Source: Acidobacteriota bacterium
GTDB lineage: Bacteria; Acidobacteriota; Terriglobia; Bryobacterales; Bryobacteraceae
Reading direction: 5' to 3'
Length of the DNA: 64,000 bases
Assembly: GCA_016870995.1 (NCBI GenBank)
Contig: VFZU01000011.1
Location: forward strand, 1 to 64,000
Shown here: one piece after another, positions 1 through 7,894 of the stretch
How positions within the stretch are numbered: the first letter of the stretch is position 1
How the letters are laid out: each line of letters opens with the position of its first letter
The notes under the pieces: generated by a model
What the model saw: only the letters and a program-made list of their open reading frames with translations
Told to the model about the DNA's origin: nothing
Database searches by the model: none
Translations under genes and position numbers: made by a program

Positions 1-69
1 CTTGTTCGTGCTCGCCCCAGCTTCCAGGATCCGCGCGATCTCTTCATTGCTGTACCGCTTCTTCTTCAT
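1..69 (-). CDS. IS3-family transposase OrfA, N-terminal part (cut by window edge)
   Basis: Only 23 codons are visible, starting at the ATG at 69 with AGGAGAG as ribosome binding site just upstream. The peptide begins MKKKRYSNEEIARILEAG, the usual basic start of IS3 OrfA proteins leading into a helix-turn-helix that binds the terminal repeats. OrfA normally gives OrfAB transposase by frameshifting with a downstream orfB, which would lie to the left of the window. The family assignment rests on this short N-terminus and on the element end next to it, so it is tentative. Confidence 0.5.
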   Translation of the reverse strand, partial: MKKKRYSNEEIARILEAGASTNK

Positions 70-130
70 TGATCTCTCCTTTCCTCTTGAAAGATCCTAT
101 GATTTCCGCTGGTACGATTTTAGGGCGTCA
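1..130 (-). mobile_element. End of an IS3-family-like insertion sequence (partial)
   Basis: The segment holds the 5' end of a transposase OrfA gene and about 60 bp of upstream element sequence. On the minus strand the element starts at 130 with TGACGCCCTAAAATCG; TG...CA ends are usual for IS3 elements. The boundary is supported by the receptor gene on its right, whose frame is interrupted exactly here and then stops inside the element. The other end lies outside the window, so terminal repeats and target duplication cannot be checked. Confidence 0.6.
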
Positions 131-854
131 GGTCACCGTGCCACTGGTTGGTGCCGGAGCGGGTGACGGCATTCATGAGAGCGCCTGCGTTGCGGCCGTA
201 TTCAGCTGAGTAGGCGTTGGTGTTGATTGAGAATTCTTCGAGGGCGTCGGGGGGAGGGAAGACGGAAGGGGAGTTGAAGTAAGGGTCGTGGTTGTCGCCA
301 CCGTCGAGGACGTAGTTGTTGCCGTTCTGGCGGCTGCCATTGATCGAGATGGTGTCGTTCTGACCCTGGCCGCGGCCGGCGACAGCGCCCGCGCCGGGGA
401 CGAGGCGTTGGAGGTCGAGGGCGTTGCGGCCGTTGAGAGGGAGCTCGACGATGCGCTTGGAATCGATGACTTCCTTGAGGGTGCCAGAGCGGGTTTCGAC
501 CTGGGCGGCGTTGGCCTCGATGGTGACGCTTTCGGCGACGTCGCCGAGTTGGAGGGTGATTGCGACCTGACGATTTTCGTCGACTTGGAGGCGGATGCCT
601 TGCTGGAGGAACTTCTTGAAGCCCTGGCGCTCGGCTGTGACTGTGTAGGTGCCGATGGGTAACTGGGTGACGATGTAATCGCCGCGCTCATTGGCGAGGG
701 TGGTGCGCGATTGGCGCGTGCTGACCTGAGTGATGGAGACGGATGTGGCGGGGACGGCGCTGCCGCTCGAATCGGTGATGGTGCCGTAGATGGTGGCGGT
801 TCCCTGGGCGTAGGCGAAGGAGGCGCAGATTAGAGTTAGGACCAGAAGCTTCAT
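120..854 (-). pseudogene. TonB-dependent receptor (Oar-like), N-terminal remnant truncated by IS
   Basis: The 244 residues comprise a signal peptide (MKLLVLTLICASFAYAQ), a carboxypeptidase-regulatory-like beta-sandwich (about residues 20-105) and the start of the plug domain with the ELPLNGRN motif (about 137-144) and the acidobacterial SINGSRQNGNNYVLDGGDN region. Family members run to about 1000-1200 residues and export or import large substrates across the outer membrane. Here the frame breaks after the SGTNQWHG motif, and the last residues LTP plus the TAA stop come from the end of the IS3-like element. The barrel is absent, so the product cannot be a working transporter. The missing part may lie beyond the element, outside the window. 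Confidence 0.85.
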
Positions 855-950
855 TTAGTTGGTAGCGTAGCATGCGCGACCTAACTGATCGGCGCGCCGC
901 AGTTTCTCTAGTTCTTTTGTTACCCTGATCCCCGAGGAGTTGGATCGCGC

Positions 951-1346
951 GTGATGGTTCATGTATGGGATAGTTCGTCCGATGGAACCCGCATACCTGT
1001 CGAGAATTTGGTCTTATTCGGGGTTGAGGGCGAGATCACAGTGGGTGATTTGGTTGCTGCGAGAGTGCGGCAAGAGGTGGAGCGGTACAACGCAACCCAA
1101 CCAGAGCGCTTCGAGGGTGTAGTGCAGCCAGAAGAAGCCGAGCAGTTGTTGAACGGGCCGTCCAAGTCGAGAGCACCCAAACTCGATGTGGATAGGCAGA
1201 TCCAGCGTGCGCGCCGGAGTTTTGCGCGGAACGGATTTCTCATATTGTTGAATGGCAGACAAGTGGAGGATTTGGCCGAGGTGGTTGCAAGGGGGCCAGA
1301 GATCGAGTTGGAGTTTGTCCGGCTTGTGCCTCTGATCGGAGGCTAA
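951..1346 (+). CDS. Small beta-grasp (MoaD/ThiS/ubiquitin-like) protein with C-terminal Gly-Gly
   Basis: The 131-residue soluble protein has no signal peptide. Residues 20-45 (LVLFGVEGEITVGDLVAARV) look like the first hairpin and helix of a MoaD/ThiS fold. After an insert (about 45-85), residues 95-131 read FLILLNGRQVEDL...EFVRLVPLIGG, matching the last strands of MoaD, where NG.x.DL precedes a PP(V/I)xGG tail. The final two residues are Gly-Gly directly before TAA, as in sulfur carriers and conjugated ubiquitin-like proteins. AGGAG lies before a GTG at 951 and an ATG at 954; either may be the start. The stop is 3 bp before the DUF4132 gene, so the two are very likely co-translated. The fold is inferred from sequence pattern only, and no E1-like or JAB peptidase gene is nearby. 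Confidence 0.6.
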   Translation: MMVHVWDSSSDGTRIPVENLVLFGVEGEITVGDLVAARVRQEVERYNATQPERFEGVVQPEEAEQLLNGPSKSRAPKLDVDRQIQRARRSFARNGFLILLNGRQVEDLAEVVARGPEIELEFVRLVPLIGG

Positions 1347-1349
1347 CGA

Positions 1350-3656
1350 ATGATCTCGATGATTGAGCAATACCGCAAGCTGATGGCTGGATTTGCTGAG
1401 GCGGCGGCAGGGCCAACCAATGCGCAATACGAGGAATATGAACAGTTCCGGCAAAAGATGATTGCAGGCTGGGCGCAGTTAGACTCGAGCGAGCGATCAG
1501 GCGTGATCGTGGAGTTGCTCGAAATCCACGATGCCAATTTCTGGTTTCTCGGGGAGCTCAAGTGCTTCGTTGCCGTACTCTGCAAGAGAGATTTCCGCTT
1601 TCCTCTTGAAATGGCCGTGAGGGCAGTGAAAGCGATGGGCCGTTGGCCCTTTGGCGCCCCTTATCAACATGTGTTTGGCGCGATCGAAGGTCTGGATCTC
1701 GTCCCAGAGCTGCGCGAGGAATTGTTGCAGCTTCGCAGTGCAGTCAACCGGATGCGGATTGGCAATGTAGAGGCGATGGACTGGCACCAGCGGATCAATC
1801 TGCTGTTGGGCGAGACGCCGACCATTGGAGAATCTGCGCGAGGCTCCTGGTTAAAGAAAGTGTTGGCAGACTCGATCGGAAATGCGCAATGGGCTGCGCT
1901 GCTTGAGCATTGCGGGGAGATGTCTGGATCGGTTGCGAGCAAGAAGTGGAGTGTCACGGCGAAGGACCTGATCGGCCGACTGGAGCGACAGGAGTTTTTG
2001 AGCCGATCGATGGAGTGGCTTGATATGGGGCCGACGATGGAAGACCGCGACGTGACCGTCCCGGAGCCGGATGCGAGCTACCAGAAGGGCTTTGTGTGGT
2101 GTGTCGCAATTGACGGCGACGGGCAGATGGCAAGTCACCTCGGGGACTTTGCCGTGGGGTGTTATCGCAAGATTACGGGACTTGGGGCCGTGTCACAGAA
2201 GGTGGGAAATGCGAGTATTCAGGCCTTGGCGGCGATGCCTGGTCTGGTGCCGGTGGCGCAGCTGAGCCGGTTGGCTGGGAGTGTGAAATACGATATGGGG
2301 CGGAGGTTGATTGAGAAGTCACTGAACGAGGCTGCTAGTCGAAATGGGTTGAGCCGGGATGCGCTCGAGGCAATGAGTGTGCCGAAGCTGGGGCTAGATG
2401 CGAATGGCGTCAGGATCGAACGAGGGGAGAGTTGGGAAGGCTATCTGATGGCAACCGCTGAAGGCGGATTACTTGAGTGGTATCAAGCTGGAAAGCTGGT
2501 GAAGAAGGCCCCGACAGAGGGTAAGGAACTGAAGCAAGCGAAAAAGGAGTTGGATGGGTTGCTTGATGCCCAACGGTTCAGGCTTGAGGGGATGTTGCTT
2601 TCGCGAAGTGAGATGAGCGGGGTGCAGCTGCGGGAGCTGTACCTGGAGCATCCTGTAGTTGGGGTGCATGCTCGCCGGTTGATTTGGGAATTGGATGGTG
2701 TGCCCGTTATCGCTTGGCAAGGGCAGATGATCGAGGTGTCAGGAGCTGTGCGGCCCTTGCTGCCCGAGGCCCGGGTGAAGTTATGGCACCCGGTGGAATG
2801 GGACGTGGCGACGGTGTTGAGCTGGAGATGCTGGTTTGAGGATCATCCGGTGAGGCAACCATTTAAGCAAGCCCATCGCGAAGTCTACTTGCTGACGGAA
2901 GCGGAGCGAGAAACAAGGACTTTCTCTCGGCGCTTTGCCGCGCATATCGTGAAGCAGCATCCGTTTGCGGCGCTGTGCCGGGAGCGAGGATGGACTTACA
3001 AGTTGATGGGGGATTTTGACTCGCACAACAATGCTGTGCGTGTGCTGCCGCAGTGGGGACTGGAGGCGGTGCTGGAGATGGACTACGGCAACCCGAAGCA
3101 CCAACCTGCGGTGGGGATTCTGATGGAAGCGCGGACGGGGAATCTCAGGTTCCAGCGCAATCGCGAGGCAGTGTGCCTTGAAGATACTCCGAAGGGTGTG
3201 CTCACGGAAGTGATGAGGGATGTGGATCTGTTTATTGGAGTCTCCAGGATTGGCAACGATCCATATTACGGAATGGAATCCTCAGCGATGAATGCGGACT
3301 ACTGGAGTAGTTATGCCTTTGGGGATCTGACAGAAGCTGCGTTGGTGCGACGGGAGGTACTTGAGCGTATCCTGCCCAAGCTCTCGATTGGGAAGGTGTG
3401 CCAGATTGAGGGGAGGTATTTGCATGTGAGGGGAAAGCTGCATGAATACAAGATTCATTTGGGCAGTGGCAATGTGTTGATGGGAGGTAGTGGCCGCTAT
3501 CTGTGCATTGTGCAGAACGCCAGCGACGTTGCGGGACGGGTGATGCTGCCATTTGAGAGAGATGGCGTGATGGAGACGATTTTGAGCAAGGCGATCTTGC
3601 TGGCCGAGGATGGCAAGATTCGCGATGAGACGATCTTGAAACAGCTTCGGGCGTAA
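1350..3656 (+). CDS. DUF4132 domain-containing protein (YehI/MolR-like)
   Basis: This 768-residue protein has no signal peptide or membrane segment. The C-terminal two thirds carry the DUF4132 hallmarks: a run like LARLAGSVKYDMGRRLIEKS (about 310-330), FGLDANG-like VPKLGLDANG (about 345), HPVVGVHARRLIWEL (about 435-450), LWHPVEWD (about 478), QPFKQAHREVYLLTEAE (about 502-518) and FRFAAHIVKQHPFAALCRERGW-like (about 525-545). DUF4132 proteins include Escherichia coli YehI and MolR; their biochemical activity is not established, and the old molybdate-regulator name of MolR is not proof of function. The N-terminal 300 residues look like helical repeats. Start ATG 1350 follows the small Gly-Gly protein by 3 bp. 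The pairing suggests that the two products act together. Confidence 0.8.
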   Translation: MISMIEQYRKLMAGFAEAAAGPTNAQYEEYEQFRQKMIAGWAQLDSSERSGVIVELLEIHDANFWFLGELKCFVAVLCKRDFRFPLEMAVRAVKAMGRWPFGAPYQHVFGAIEGLDLVPELREELLQLRSAVNRMRIGNVEAMDWHQRINLLLGETPTIGESARGSWLKKVLADSIGNAQWAALLEHCGEMSGSVASKKWSVTAKDLIGRLERQEFLSRSMEWLDMGPTMEDRDVTVPEPDASYQKGFVWCVAIDGDGQMASHLGDFAVGCYRKITGLGAVSQKVGNASIQALAAMPGLVPVAQLSRLAGSVKYDMGRRLIEKSLNEAASRNGLSRDALEAMSVPKLGLDANGVRIERGESWEGYLMATAEGGLLEWYQAGKLVKKAPTEGKELKQAKKELDGLLDAQRFRLEGMLLSRSEMSGVQLRELYLEHPVVGVHARRLIWELDGVPVIAWQGQMIEVSGAVRPLLPEARVKLWHPVEWDVATVLSWRCWFEDHPVRQPFKQAHREVYLLTEAERETRTFSRRFAAHIVKQHPFAALCRERGWTYKLMGDFDSHNNAVRVLPQWGLEAVLEMDYGNPKHQPAVGILMEARTGNLRFQRNREAVCLEDTPKGVLTEVMRDVDLFIGVSRIGNDPYYGMESSAMNADYWSSYAFGDLTEAALVRREVLERILPKLSIGKVCQIEGRYLHVRGKLHEYKIHLGSGNVLMGGSGRYLCIVQNASDVAGRVMLPFERDGVMETILSKAILLAEDGKIRDETILKQLRA

Positions 3657-3664
3657 AAAGGGAA

Positions 3665-3703
3665 GGGGCCGCAAAAGGATTGGTGCATCCCTGTGCGGCC
3701 CTT
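3665..3703 (-). terminator. Rho-independent terminator between convergent genes
   Basis: An 8-bp perfect stem (GGGCCGCA at 3666-3673, TGCGGCCC at 3694-3701) separates the DUF4132 gene from the convergent oxidoreductase gene. On the minus strand the stem is followed by TTCCCTTTTT, so it best serves the oxidoreductase transcript; it could also slow plus-strand transcription. Confidence 0.6.
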
Positions 3704-3721
3704 GAGTTAGTGAGGGTTGAC

Positions 3722-5083
3722 TTAGGCCTTGGTGGGCTTGTCGGAGACTTTCCAGGTCTTTTCGTCGAAGTACATGACTTTGCCTTCGCGGAAGCTCTTG
3801 ACGGCCATGGTGATGAGGACCTGGGCGCGGGCGCCGGTTTCGACGTCGAGCTGGGGCTTTTGGCGGGTGCGCATGCAGCTGAGGAAGTTGCCGACGTGGG
3901 TCTGCATGGTGTTGTTCTCTTTGACCGGGATCTTGATCTCGGTTTCGCCCTTGAACTTGTCTTCAAGCTCAGGGACGACGAACTTGCCGCGGGACTTTTC
4001 AGCCTTGAGCGTGATGTAGGGCGAGAAGCCTTCAAAACGGCCGTGCTCGACCATCGTCAGCGTGGCACCGTGGCCGCGGATCAGGCCGGGGATGTGCTGG
4101 GAGTTGGCCATCGAGGCGCTGAGGACGAGCGAATGGCCCTTGGGGTATTCGCCGATCAGGCTGAAGGTGTCGGGCACTTCGCGGTCGGGCTTGGTGGGAT
4201 CTTCAGGCAGTTTGTCGAAGGCATAGATGCCGCCGCCAGCCATGACCTTGTGGGGGAACTGGGGCTCGCCCCAGCAGATGTTCATCGGGGCGACGACGTG
4301 ATAGTAGAGGTCGGTGGCGATGCCGCCGGAGTAGTCCCAATACTTGCGGAAACGGAAGAAGCGGTCTTGACCCATGTCCTTGACCCAATCGCGCTTTTGC
4401 GCGGGGCCGAGCCACATCTTCCAGTCGATGAAGTTTTCGCCCTTGCCGTCCGGGCCGGCTTCTTTGTCGATGGGCCAGTTCCATTCGCCTTCGATCGAGT
4501 TGCGGTGATAGCTGCCCTGGCTCAAGAGGATCTTGCCAAGCATGCCGTCGGCGATGACCTTGCGTGCCTGAGCCCACTGGTCGCCTGAGGTGGTCTGGGA
4601 GCCGACCTGGAGGATGCGCTTGGTTTCCTTCACAGTTTCAGTGAGGCGGCGGGCTTCGTCGACCGTGTGGCACATCGGCTTTTCGAGGTAGACGTCCTTG
4701 CCCTTGTCCATGGCTTCGAGGGCGATGGTGGCGTGCCAGTGGTCGGGGGTGGCGACGATGACGGCGTCGACGTCGGAGCGGTTCAGGATCTCGCGGTAGT
4801 CGAGCGTGCCGTCGCACTTGAAGGCTTCTTTGCCGCGGTTGACGCGCTTCTGGTAGACGTCGCAAACGGCGACGATCTGGGCGTTCGATTCGCCCTTGCC
4901 CGCTTTGTCGAATTCGCGGGCGACATAGAAGCCGCGGCCGCCGGTGCCGATGACGGCGACGTTGATACGGTCGTTTGCGCCCAGGACGCGGCCCGAGGCG
5001 GGCTTCGCGGCAAAGGCGTTGACAGCGCTGAGAGCGCCGGCGCTCATGAGAAAGGAGCGACGATTGACGGAGTCGATGGACAT
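3722..5083 (-). CDS. Gfo/Idh/MocA-family oxidoreductase with Tat signal
   Basis: The 453-residue NAD(P)-dependent oxidoreductase has an N-terminal twin-arginine signal ([11 protein letters not shown]), pointing to export in folded form with cofactor bound. The Rossmann nucleotide-binding motif is VIGTGGRG (about residues 43-50), and the family catalytic EKP motif is seen in [10 protein letters not shown] (about 133-142). The C-terminal half is the beta-sheet dimerisation domain. Family members oxidise or reduce sugars, inositols or related polyols; the substrate cannot be told from sequence. Many such exported homologues occur in Solibacter-type and planctomycete genomes. It appears monocistronic, with a terminator at its 3' end. 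Start ATG 5083 puts the RR motif nine residues in, as expected. Confidence 0.9.
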   Translation of the reverse strand: MSIDSVNRRSFLMSAGALSAVNAFAAKPASGRVLGANDRINVAVIGTGGRGFYVAREFDKAGKGESNAQIVAVCDVYQKRVNRGKEAFKCDGTLDYREILNRSDVDAVIVATPDHWHATIALEAMDKGKDVYLEKPMCHTVDEARRLTETVKETKRILQVGSQTTSGDQWAQARKVIADGMLGKILLSQGSYHRNSIEGEWNWPIDKEAGPDGKGENFIDWKMWLGPAQKRDWVKDMGQDRFFRFRKYWDYSGGIATDLYYHVVAPMNICWGEPQFPHKVMAGGGIYAFDKLPEDPTKPDREVPDTFSLIGEYPKGHSLVLSASMANSQHIPGLIRGHGATLTMVEHGRFEGFSPYITLKAEKSRGKFVVPELEDKFKGETEIKIPVKENNTMQTHVGNFLSCMRTRQKPQLDVETGARAQVLITMAVKSFREGKVMYFDEKTWKVSDKPTKA

Positions 5084-5126
5084 ACGTGGAGTGACCTCGA
5101 CGTATAGTCTATCGAGAGGTGTGGGC

Positions 5127-5801
5127 TCAGGTCAAAGGTTTGGCGAGTTTGGGGTTAAAGGCGTTGTACCAGGAGTGGAGGCAGGCGTAGTGGGTGAGGT
5201 ACATGATGAGGACGGCGGAGATGCTGATCCAGGGAAGTTCTCGCTTGGCGAAAGACATGACGCCGTCGCCGACGACCTGGCCAGTCATGAGGAGGCCAAT
5301 GCCAACGCTGAGCAGGAGGATGCGGCGGTCGAGTTGACGTTTTTTGAGCAGTAGGGTCCACCAGTAAAGGTTGAGCAGAACCATCCAGAAACTGGCGACC
5401 TGACGGGTTTCGACCATGGTGAGGTAAAACGGCTTGTCCTGGGTGGCGTTGAAGTAGAAATAGGCTCCGAGGGCTACGAGGATGGATATGACAGTTAGGC
5501 CACGCAAGATGTTGGTGTCAAGTGACAAGGACTGGAGGGTTTTGCGAATCAGCTGAAGCATGAGGATCAACAACAAGATGTGCATGAACAGGTCGGCGGC
5601 GGCGTAAGAGTTGTTGAAATTCGGAATTTGGCGGGAGGCCAGGGAGGCGGAAGTCAGAAGAAAGAGAGTGGCGGAAAAGAGGATCGCGACAGGATAGTCG
5701 CGGTTTCGGGAATCCAGGAATCGTGACAAAACCCTGGCTTGGAGGAGCAAAGCGATGATAAGGCCATATTCCGATAAGGCCTTTAAAATGAATTGAGCCA
5801 C
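5127..5801 (-). CDS. Hypothetical multipass membrane protein
   Basis: The 224-residue protein is mostly hydrophobic, with about six or seven likely transmembrane helices (for example near residues 10-22, 38-52, 67-84, 98-115, 130-148, 160-176 and 190-208). The loop [13 protein letters not shown] follows the second helix. I recognise no enzyme motif. Similar plain integral membrane proteins of about 220 residues are common in acidobacteria, but I can assign no function. It lies 43 bp upstream of the oxidoreductase gene on the same strand, so the two could share a transcript; nothing else ties them together. The 232 bp upstream of its start contain no other gene. Confidence 0.6.
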   Translation of the reverse strand: MAQFILKALSEYGLIIALLLQARVLSRFLDSRNRDYPVAILFSATLFLLTSASLASRQIPNFNNSYAAADLFMHILLLILMLQLIRKTLQSLSLDTNILRGLTVISILVALGAYFYFNATQDKPFYLTMVETRQVASFWMVLLNLYWWTLLLKKRQLDRRILLLSVGIGLLMTGQVVGDGVMSFAKRELPWISISAVLIMYLTHYACLHSWYNAFNPKLAKPLT

Positions 5802-5965
5802 CGATTCCTTCAGTATAGACCGAACCTATAAGAAGTAATACAGTGGCTCTGAAAAATTTGTTCTGTTTTCGGAACAGAAAACTGGGTGACCGAACTAGTC
5901 GTTCATGTCAGGGCCGATGACGATCGGGATAATGAATATATCTTCATGCCTCCAGCATTGAATTT

Positions 5966-6077
5966 ACCTTAGAACGAGAGTCCCATTGAAGGGGACTTCT
6001 GAGCTAGGCAGACACCCTTAGCATTGCTCTAAGGTGAATGCGGGTCAAGAAGAATTTTTGAGAATTTTTCTAAGGTG
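5966..6077. promoter_or_regulatory. Repeated CCTTAG/CTAAGG hexamers upstream of the acetyltransferase gene
   Basis: CCTTAG occurs at about 5968 and 6016-6021, and its reverse complement CTAAGG at 6029-6034 and about 6070-6075. The middle two copies form a 6-bp stem with a 7-nt loop. Two of the copies extend to CTAAGGTG, and the GTG in the first of these (6034) is a possible start codon of the next gene. Spaced inverted copies suggest a regulator-binding site, but no regulator is known. Confidence 0.3.
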
Positions 6078-6654
6078 TTACCCTGAGGGCGTGATTGGGC
6101 ATCCGTTGCGGTTGGAAAGCGAGAGGGTTTTGCTGCGGCCGCTGGAGCGTGGGGACTTCGAAAAGCTGCTAGAAGTGGCGCAGGAGCCCGAAATGTGGCA
6201 GTTTTTCCGGTTGGGGTCACTGGCGGAGAGGGACCGGATGGCGGCCTGGATTGACGAATCGCTGGGGCTAAGGGAGCGTGGTGTGGATTATCCGTTTGTC
6301 ACTGTGGATGTGGCGAGTGGCCGGGTGGCGGGCTCGACGCGGTTCCGGCTGATCGACTCGGCGAACCGGAGTGTAGAGATTGGGGGGACGTGGCTAGGGC
6401 AGGAATTTCGGGGGAATGGTTTGAATGGGGAGGCCAAGCGGCTGATGCTCGAGTATGCGTTTGAGGTCATGAAGGTCGTCCGTGTACAGTTTCGTACGGA
6501 TTTGCGAAATCTCAGGTCGCAGCGGGCGATTGAGAAGCTGGTGGCGGTGAGGGAGGGTGTGCTTCGTAAGGACTTCATTTACGAAGACGGCTACCAGCGT
6601 TCGAGCGTTTTCTATTCGATTCTGGACGAGGAGTGGGCGCGGCTTAGGGCTTAG
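6034..6654 (+). CDS. GNAT-family N-acetyltransferase (RimJ/RimL type)
   Basis: The protein is up to 206 residues. It opens the domain with LRLESERVLLRPLERGDFEKL, the typical start of RimJ/RimL-like acetyltransferases, and carries IGGTWLGQEFRGNGLNGEAKRLML, the acetyl-CoA binding region (Q/RxxGxG/A, here EFRGNGLN), then VRVQFRTDLRNLRSQRAIEKL, the Asn-containing motif B region. Relatives acetylate N-termini of ribosomal proteins or small amines; the substrate here is unknown. The start is uncertain: GTG 6034 gives a 19-residue extension, whereas GTG 6091 places the conserved LRLESERV near the N-terminus but has GAGGG only 1 nt away. Its stop overlaps the convergent gene by 11 bp. Confidence 0.8.
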   Translation: MNAGQEEFLRIFLRCYPEGVIGHPLRLESERVLLRPLERGDFEKLLEVAQEPEMWQFFRLGSLAERDRMAAWIDESLGLRERGVDYPFVTVDVASGRVAGSTRFRLIDSANRSVEIGGTWLGQEFRGNGLNGEAKRLMLEYAFEVMKVVRVQFRTDLRNLRSQRAIEKLVAVREGVLRKDFIYEDGYQRSSVFYSILDEEWARLRA

Positions 6655-7192
6655 GCTTGTTGGGGAGCTTACGAAATTCTTCGCGGGTGATTTCGCGGCC
6701 GATGAAGGCAACTTTGTCAAAGGGCCATCTGGATTTGATCCAGGCTTTGACTTCGGAGTAGAGGCGGTCTTCAAAGCCAATGACGTACTGGTTTTCGGTG
6801 ACCCACATGCGGACCGTGGCATCGTAGCCTTGCTTGTTGCTGGGAGAGATATAGACGCAGCCGAGTTCGCGGGATTCGTCCATGTTGAGGACGGCGTAGG
6901 TGAACTTGCGGCGGGAATCAAAGCCTTGCTGTTCGCCTTCGACATCTTTGACGGCATCGGCCATGGAGAGGCCGGCGTGGGGCCAGGAGGTGGAGAAGGT
7001 GAAGGTCTTCTGCAGGTGTTCGATGGAGGACATGTAGGCGGCGTAGTCCTGTTTGGCGTACTTGGGGCCGAGGGGACGGAGTTTGTAGGTGCCCTGTCTG
7101 GAGACGTAGATTTCGGGGACCTTAAAGTCGGCGGGGACGAAGGTGGGGGTGATGGACTGCGCGGCCAGCAGGAGCAGGAGGGCGAAGGTCAT
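6644..7192 (-). CDS. Secreted protein with a GNAT-like C-terminal half
   Basis: From ATG 7192 the product has 182 residues with a signal peptide (MTFALLLLLAAQSITP). The rest, including KFTYAVLNMDESRELGCVYI (about 90-110) and ATVRMWVTENQ...WIKSRWPFDKVAFIGREI, resembles a group of acetyltransferase-fold proteins of unknown substrate. Resemblance to GNAT is from strand pattern and the WPF.kVaf.GREI ending; no clear acetyl-CoA loop is visible. Upstream the same frame is open as far as the stop codon inside the dead ParE toxin gene, so a longer fused reading is possible on paper, but the signal peptide argues for starting at 7192. Confidence 0.55.
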   Translation of the reverse strand: MTFALLLLLAAQSITPTFVPADFKVPEIYVSRQGTYKLRPLGPKYAKQDYAAYMSSIEHLQKTFTFSTSWPHAGLSMADAVKDVEGEQQGFDSRRKFTYAVLNMDESRELGCVYISPSNKQGYDATVRMWVTENQYVIGFEDRLYSEVKAWIKSRWPFDKVAFIGREITREEFRKLPNKPKP

Positions 7193-7540
7193 GATCCGGC
7201 TAGTATAGCGAATGGGTAAGGCTTCGCGGGAGCGCAGCATGGCGGCGGTGACGCGAGGGTGGCGGCGGGCATGGAAGACGGCGAGAATCCAGAGCGGAGT
7301 TTCTTGGTGGGCATAGGCGATGAAGTAGTTTCCGACGAGTTTGAAGCGGACTGGGAGAGAAGTGAGATCGGGGCGAAGAATGCCTTGGCGAGGATCACTG
7401 GCGAGTGCTCGCATGGATTGGAGGAGAGCCTTGCGAACCCGCCCCGCCACCTAAACGTTGTCGTCAGCGATGTATTGCCAGATGTCCTCAATATCGTTAG
7501 CCGCTTCCGGATGGAGCCGAAAAGACTTGCCGATGTTCAT
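7193..7540 (-). pseudogene. parE: RelE/ParE-family toxin, interrupted by an in-frame TAG
   Basis: The frame starts at ATG 7540, overlapping the antitoxin stop as ATGA, the usual coupling in toxin-antitoxin operons. The first 29 codons (FRLHPEAANDIEDIWQYIAD) match the ParE N-terminus; an in-frame TAG follows DDNV, then the frame resumes with VAGRVRKALLQSMRALASDP, and PLWILAVFHARRHPR is the typical ParE C-terminal strand. ParE toxins act on DNA gyrase. One nonsense change explains the break. The frame does not stop at the usual length of about 95-100 residues but runs into the next gene, so the 3' end may also be altered. The full-length toxin is presumably not made unless the stop is read through. 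Confidence 0.75.
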
Positions 7541-7788
7541 TTGACCAGATTGGCGAGGAGTTTCTCTTCCTTGCGCCGCAGTGATTCGAAAAAGGCTTCT
7601 CCGTCAATCGACTCAACCCGAGAAGACTTTAGATCTTCGTAACGGGCATTGATCGATTGGCGAATGGAGGTGAGTTCACTTGCGTAGCCTGCGAAGGCGT
7701 CGGCGAGCAGGTCACCCGGAGAACGGCCCGTGGCCGCAGAGAGGTCACGGAGTTGTTGTTCGAGGTCGGGAGCAAGCTGAACTTCCAT
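7537..7788 (-). CDS. Antitoxin of a ParD/RHH-like type, partner of the dead ParE
   Basis: The 83-residue protein begins MEVQLAPDLEQQLRDLSAA at ATG 7788. This is the ribbon strand and helix of a ribbon-helix-helix-like DNA-binding domain, with GRSPGDLLADAFAGY as the second helix. The C-terminal part (RVESIDGEAFFESLRRKEEK) matches the toxin-binding tail of antitoxins that pair with ParE, where I(D/S)G-E-FF.L is common. The stop TGA overlaps the toxin start. The antitoxin gene is intact although the toxin has a premature stop, so it may survive as an orphan repressor or as an antidote to another ParE. Confidence 0.7.
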   Translation of the reverse strand: MEVQLAPDLEQQLRDLSAATGRSPGDLLADAFAGYASELTSIRQSINARYEDLKSSRVESIDGEAFFESLRRKEEKLLANLVK

Positions 7789-7894
7789 GTTTTGACGTTG
7801 TGGCGTAACGGGGTTGGCGTCAAATGCCGAATTGGGACGATTTTTTGTGTAGTGTTTTAAAATGGGCCGATAAGGGGCATGAAGGAAGTGAGCC

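Noticed and set aside
951..3656. Calling the pair a molybdenum cofactor locus because of MoaD and MolR names
   Set aside because: The small protein is longer than MoaD with an insert, no moaE, moeB or other cofactor genes are near, and the MolR name does not establish function.
3680..4588. Plus-strand frame of about 302 codons opposite the Gfo/Idh gene
   Set aside because: Antisense to a complete oxidoreductase with Tat signal and EKP motif.
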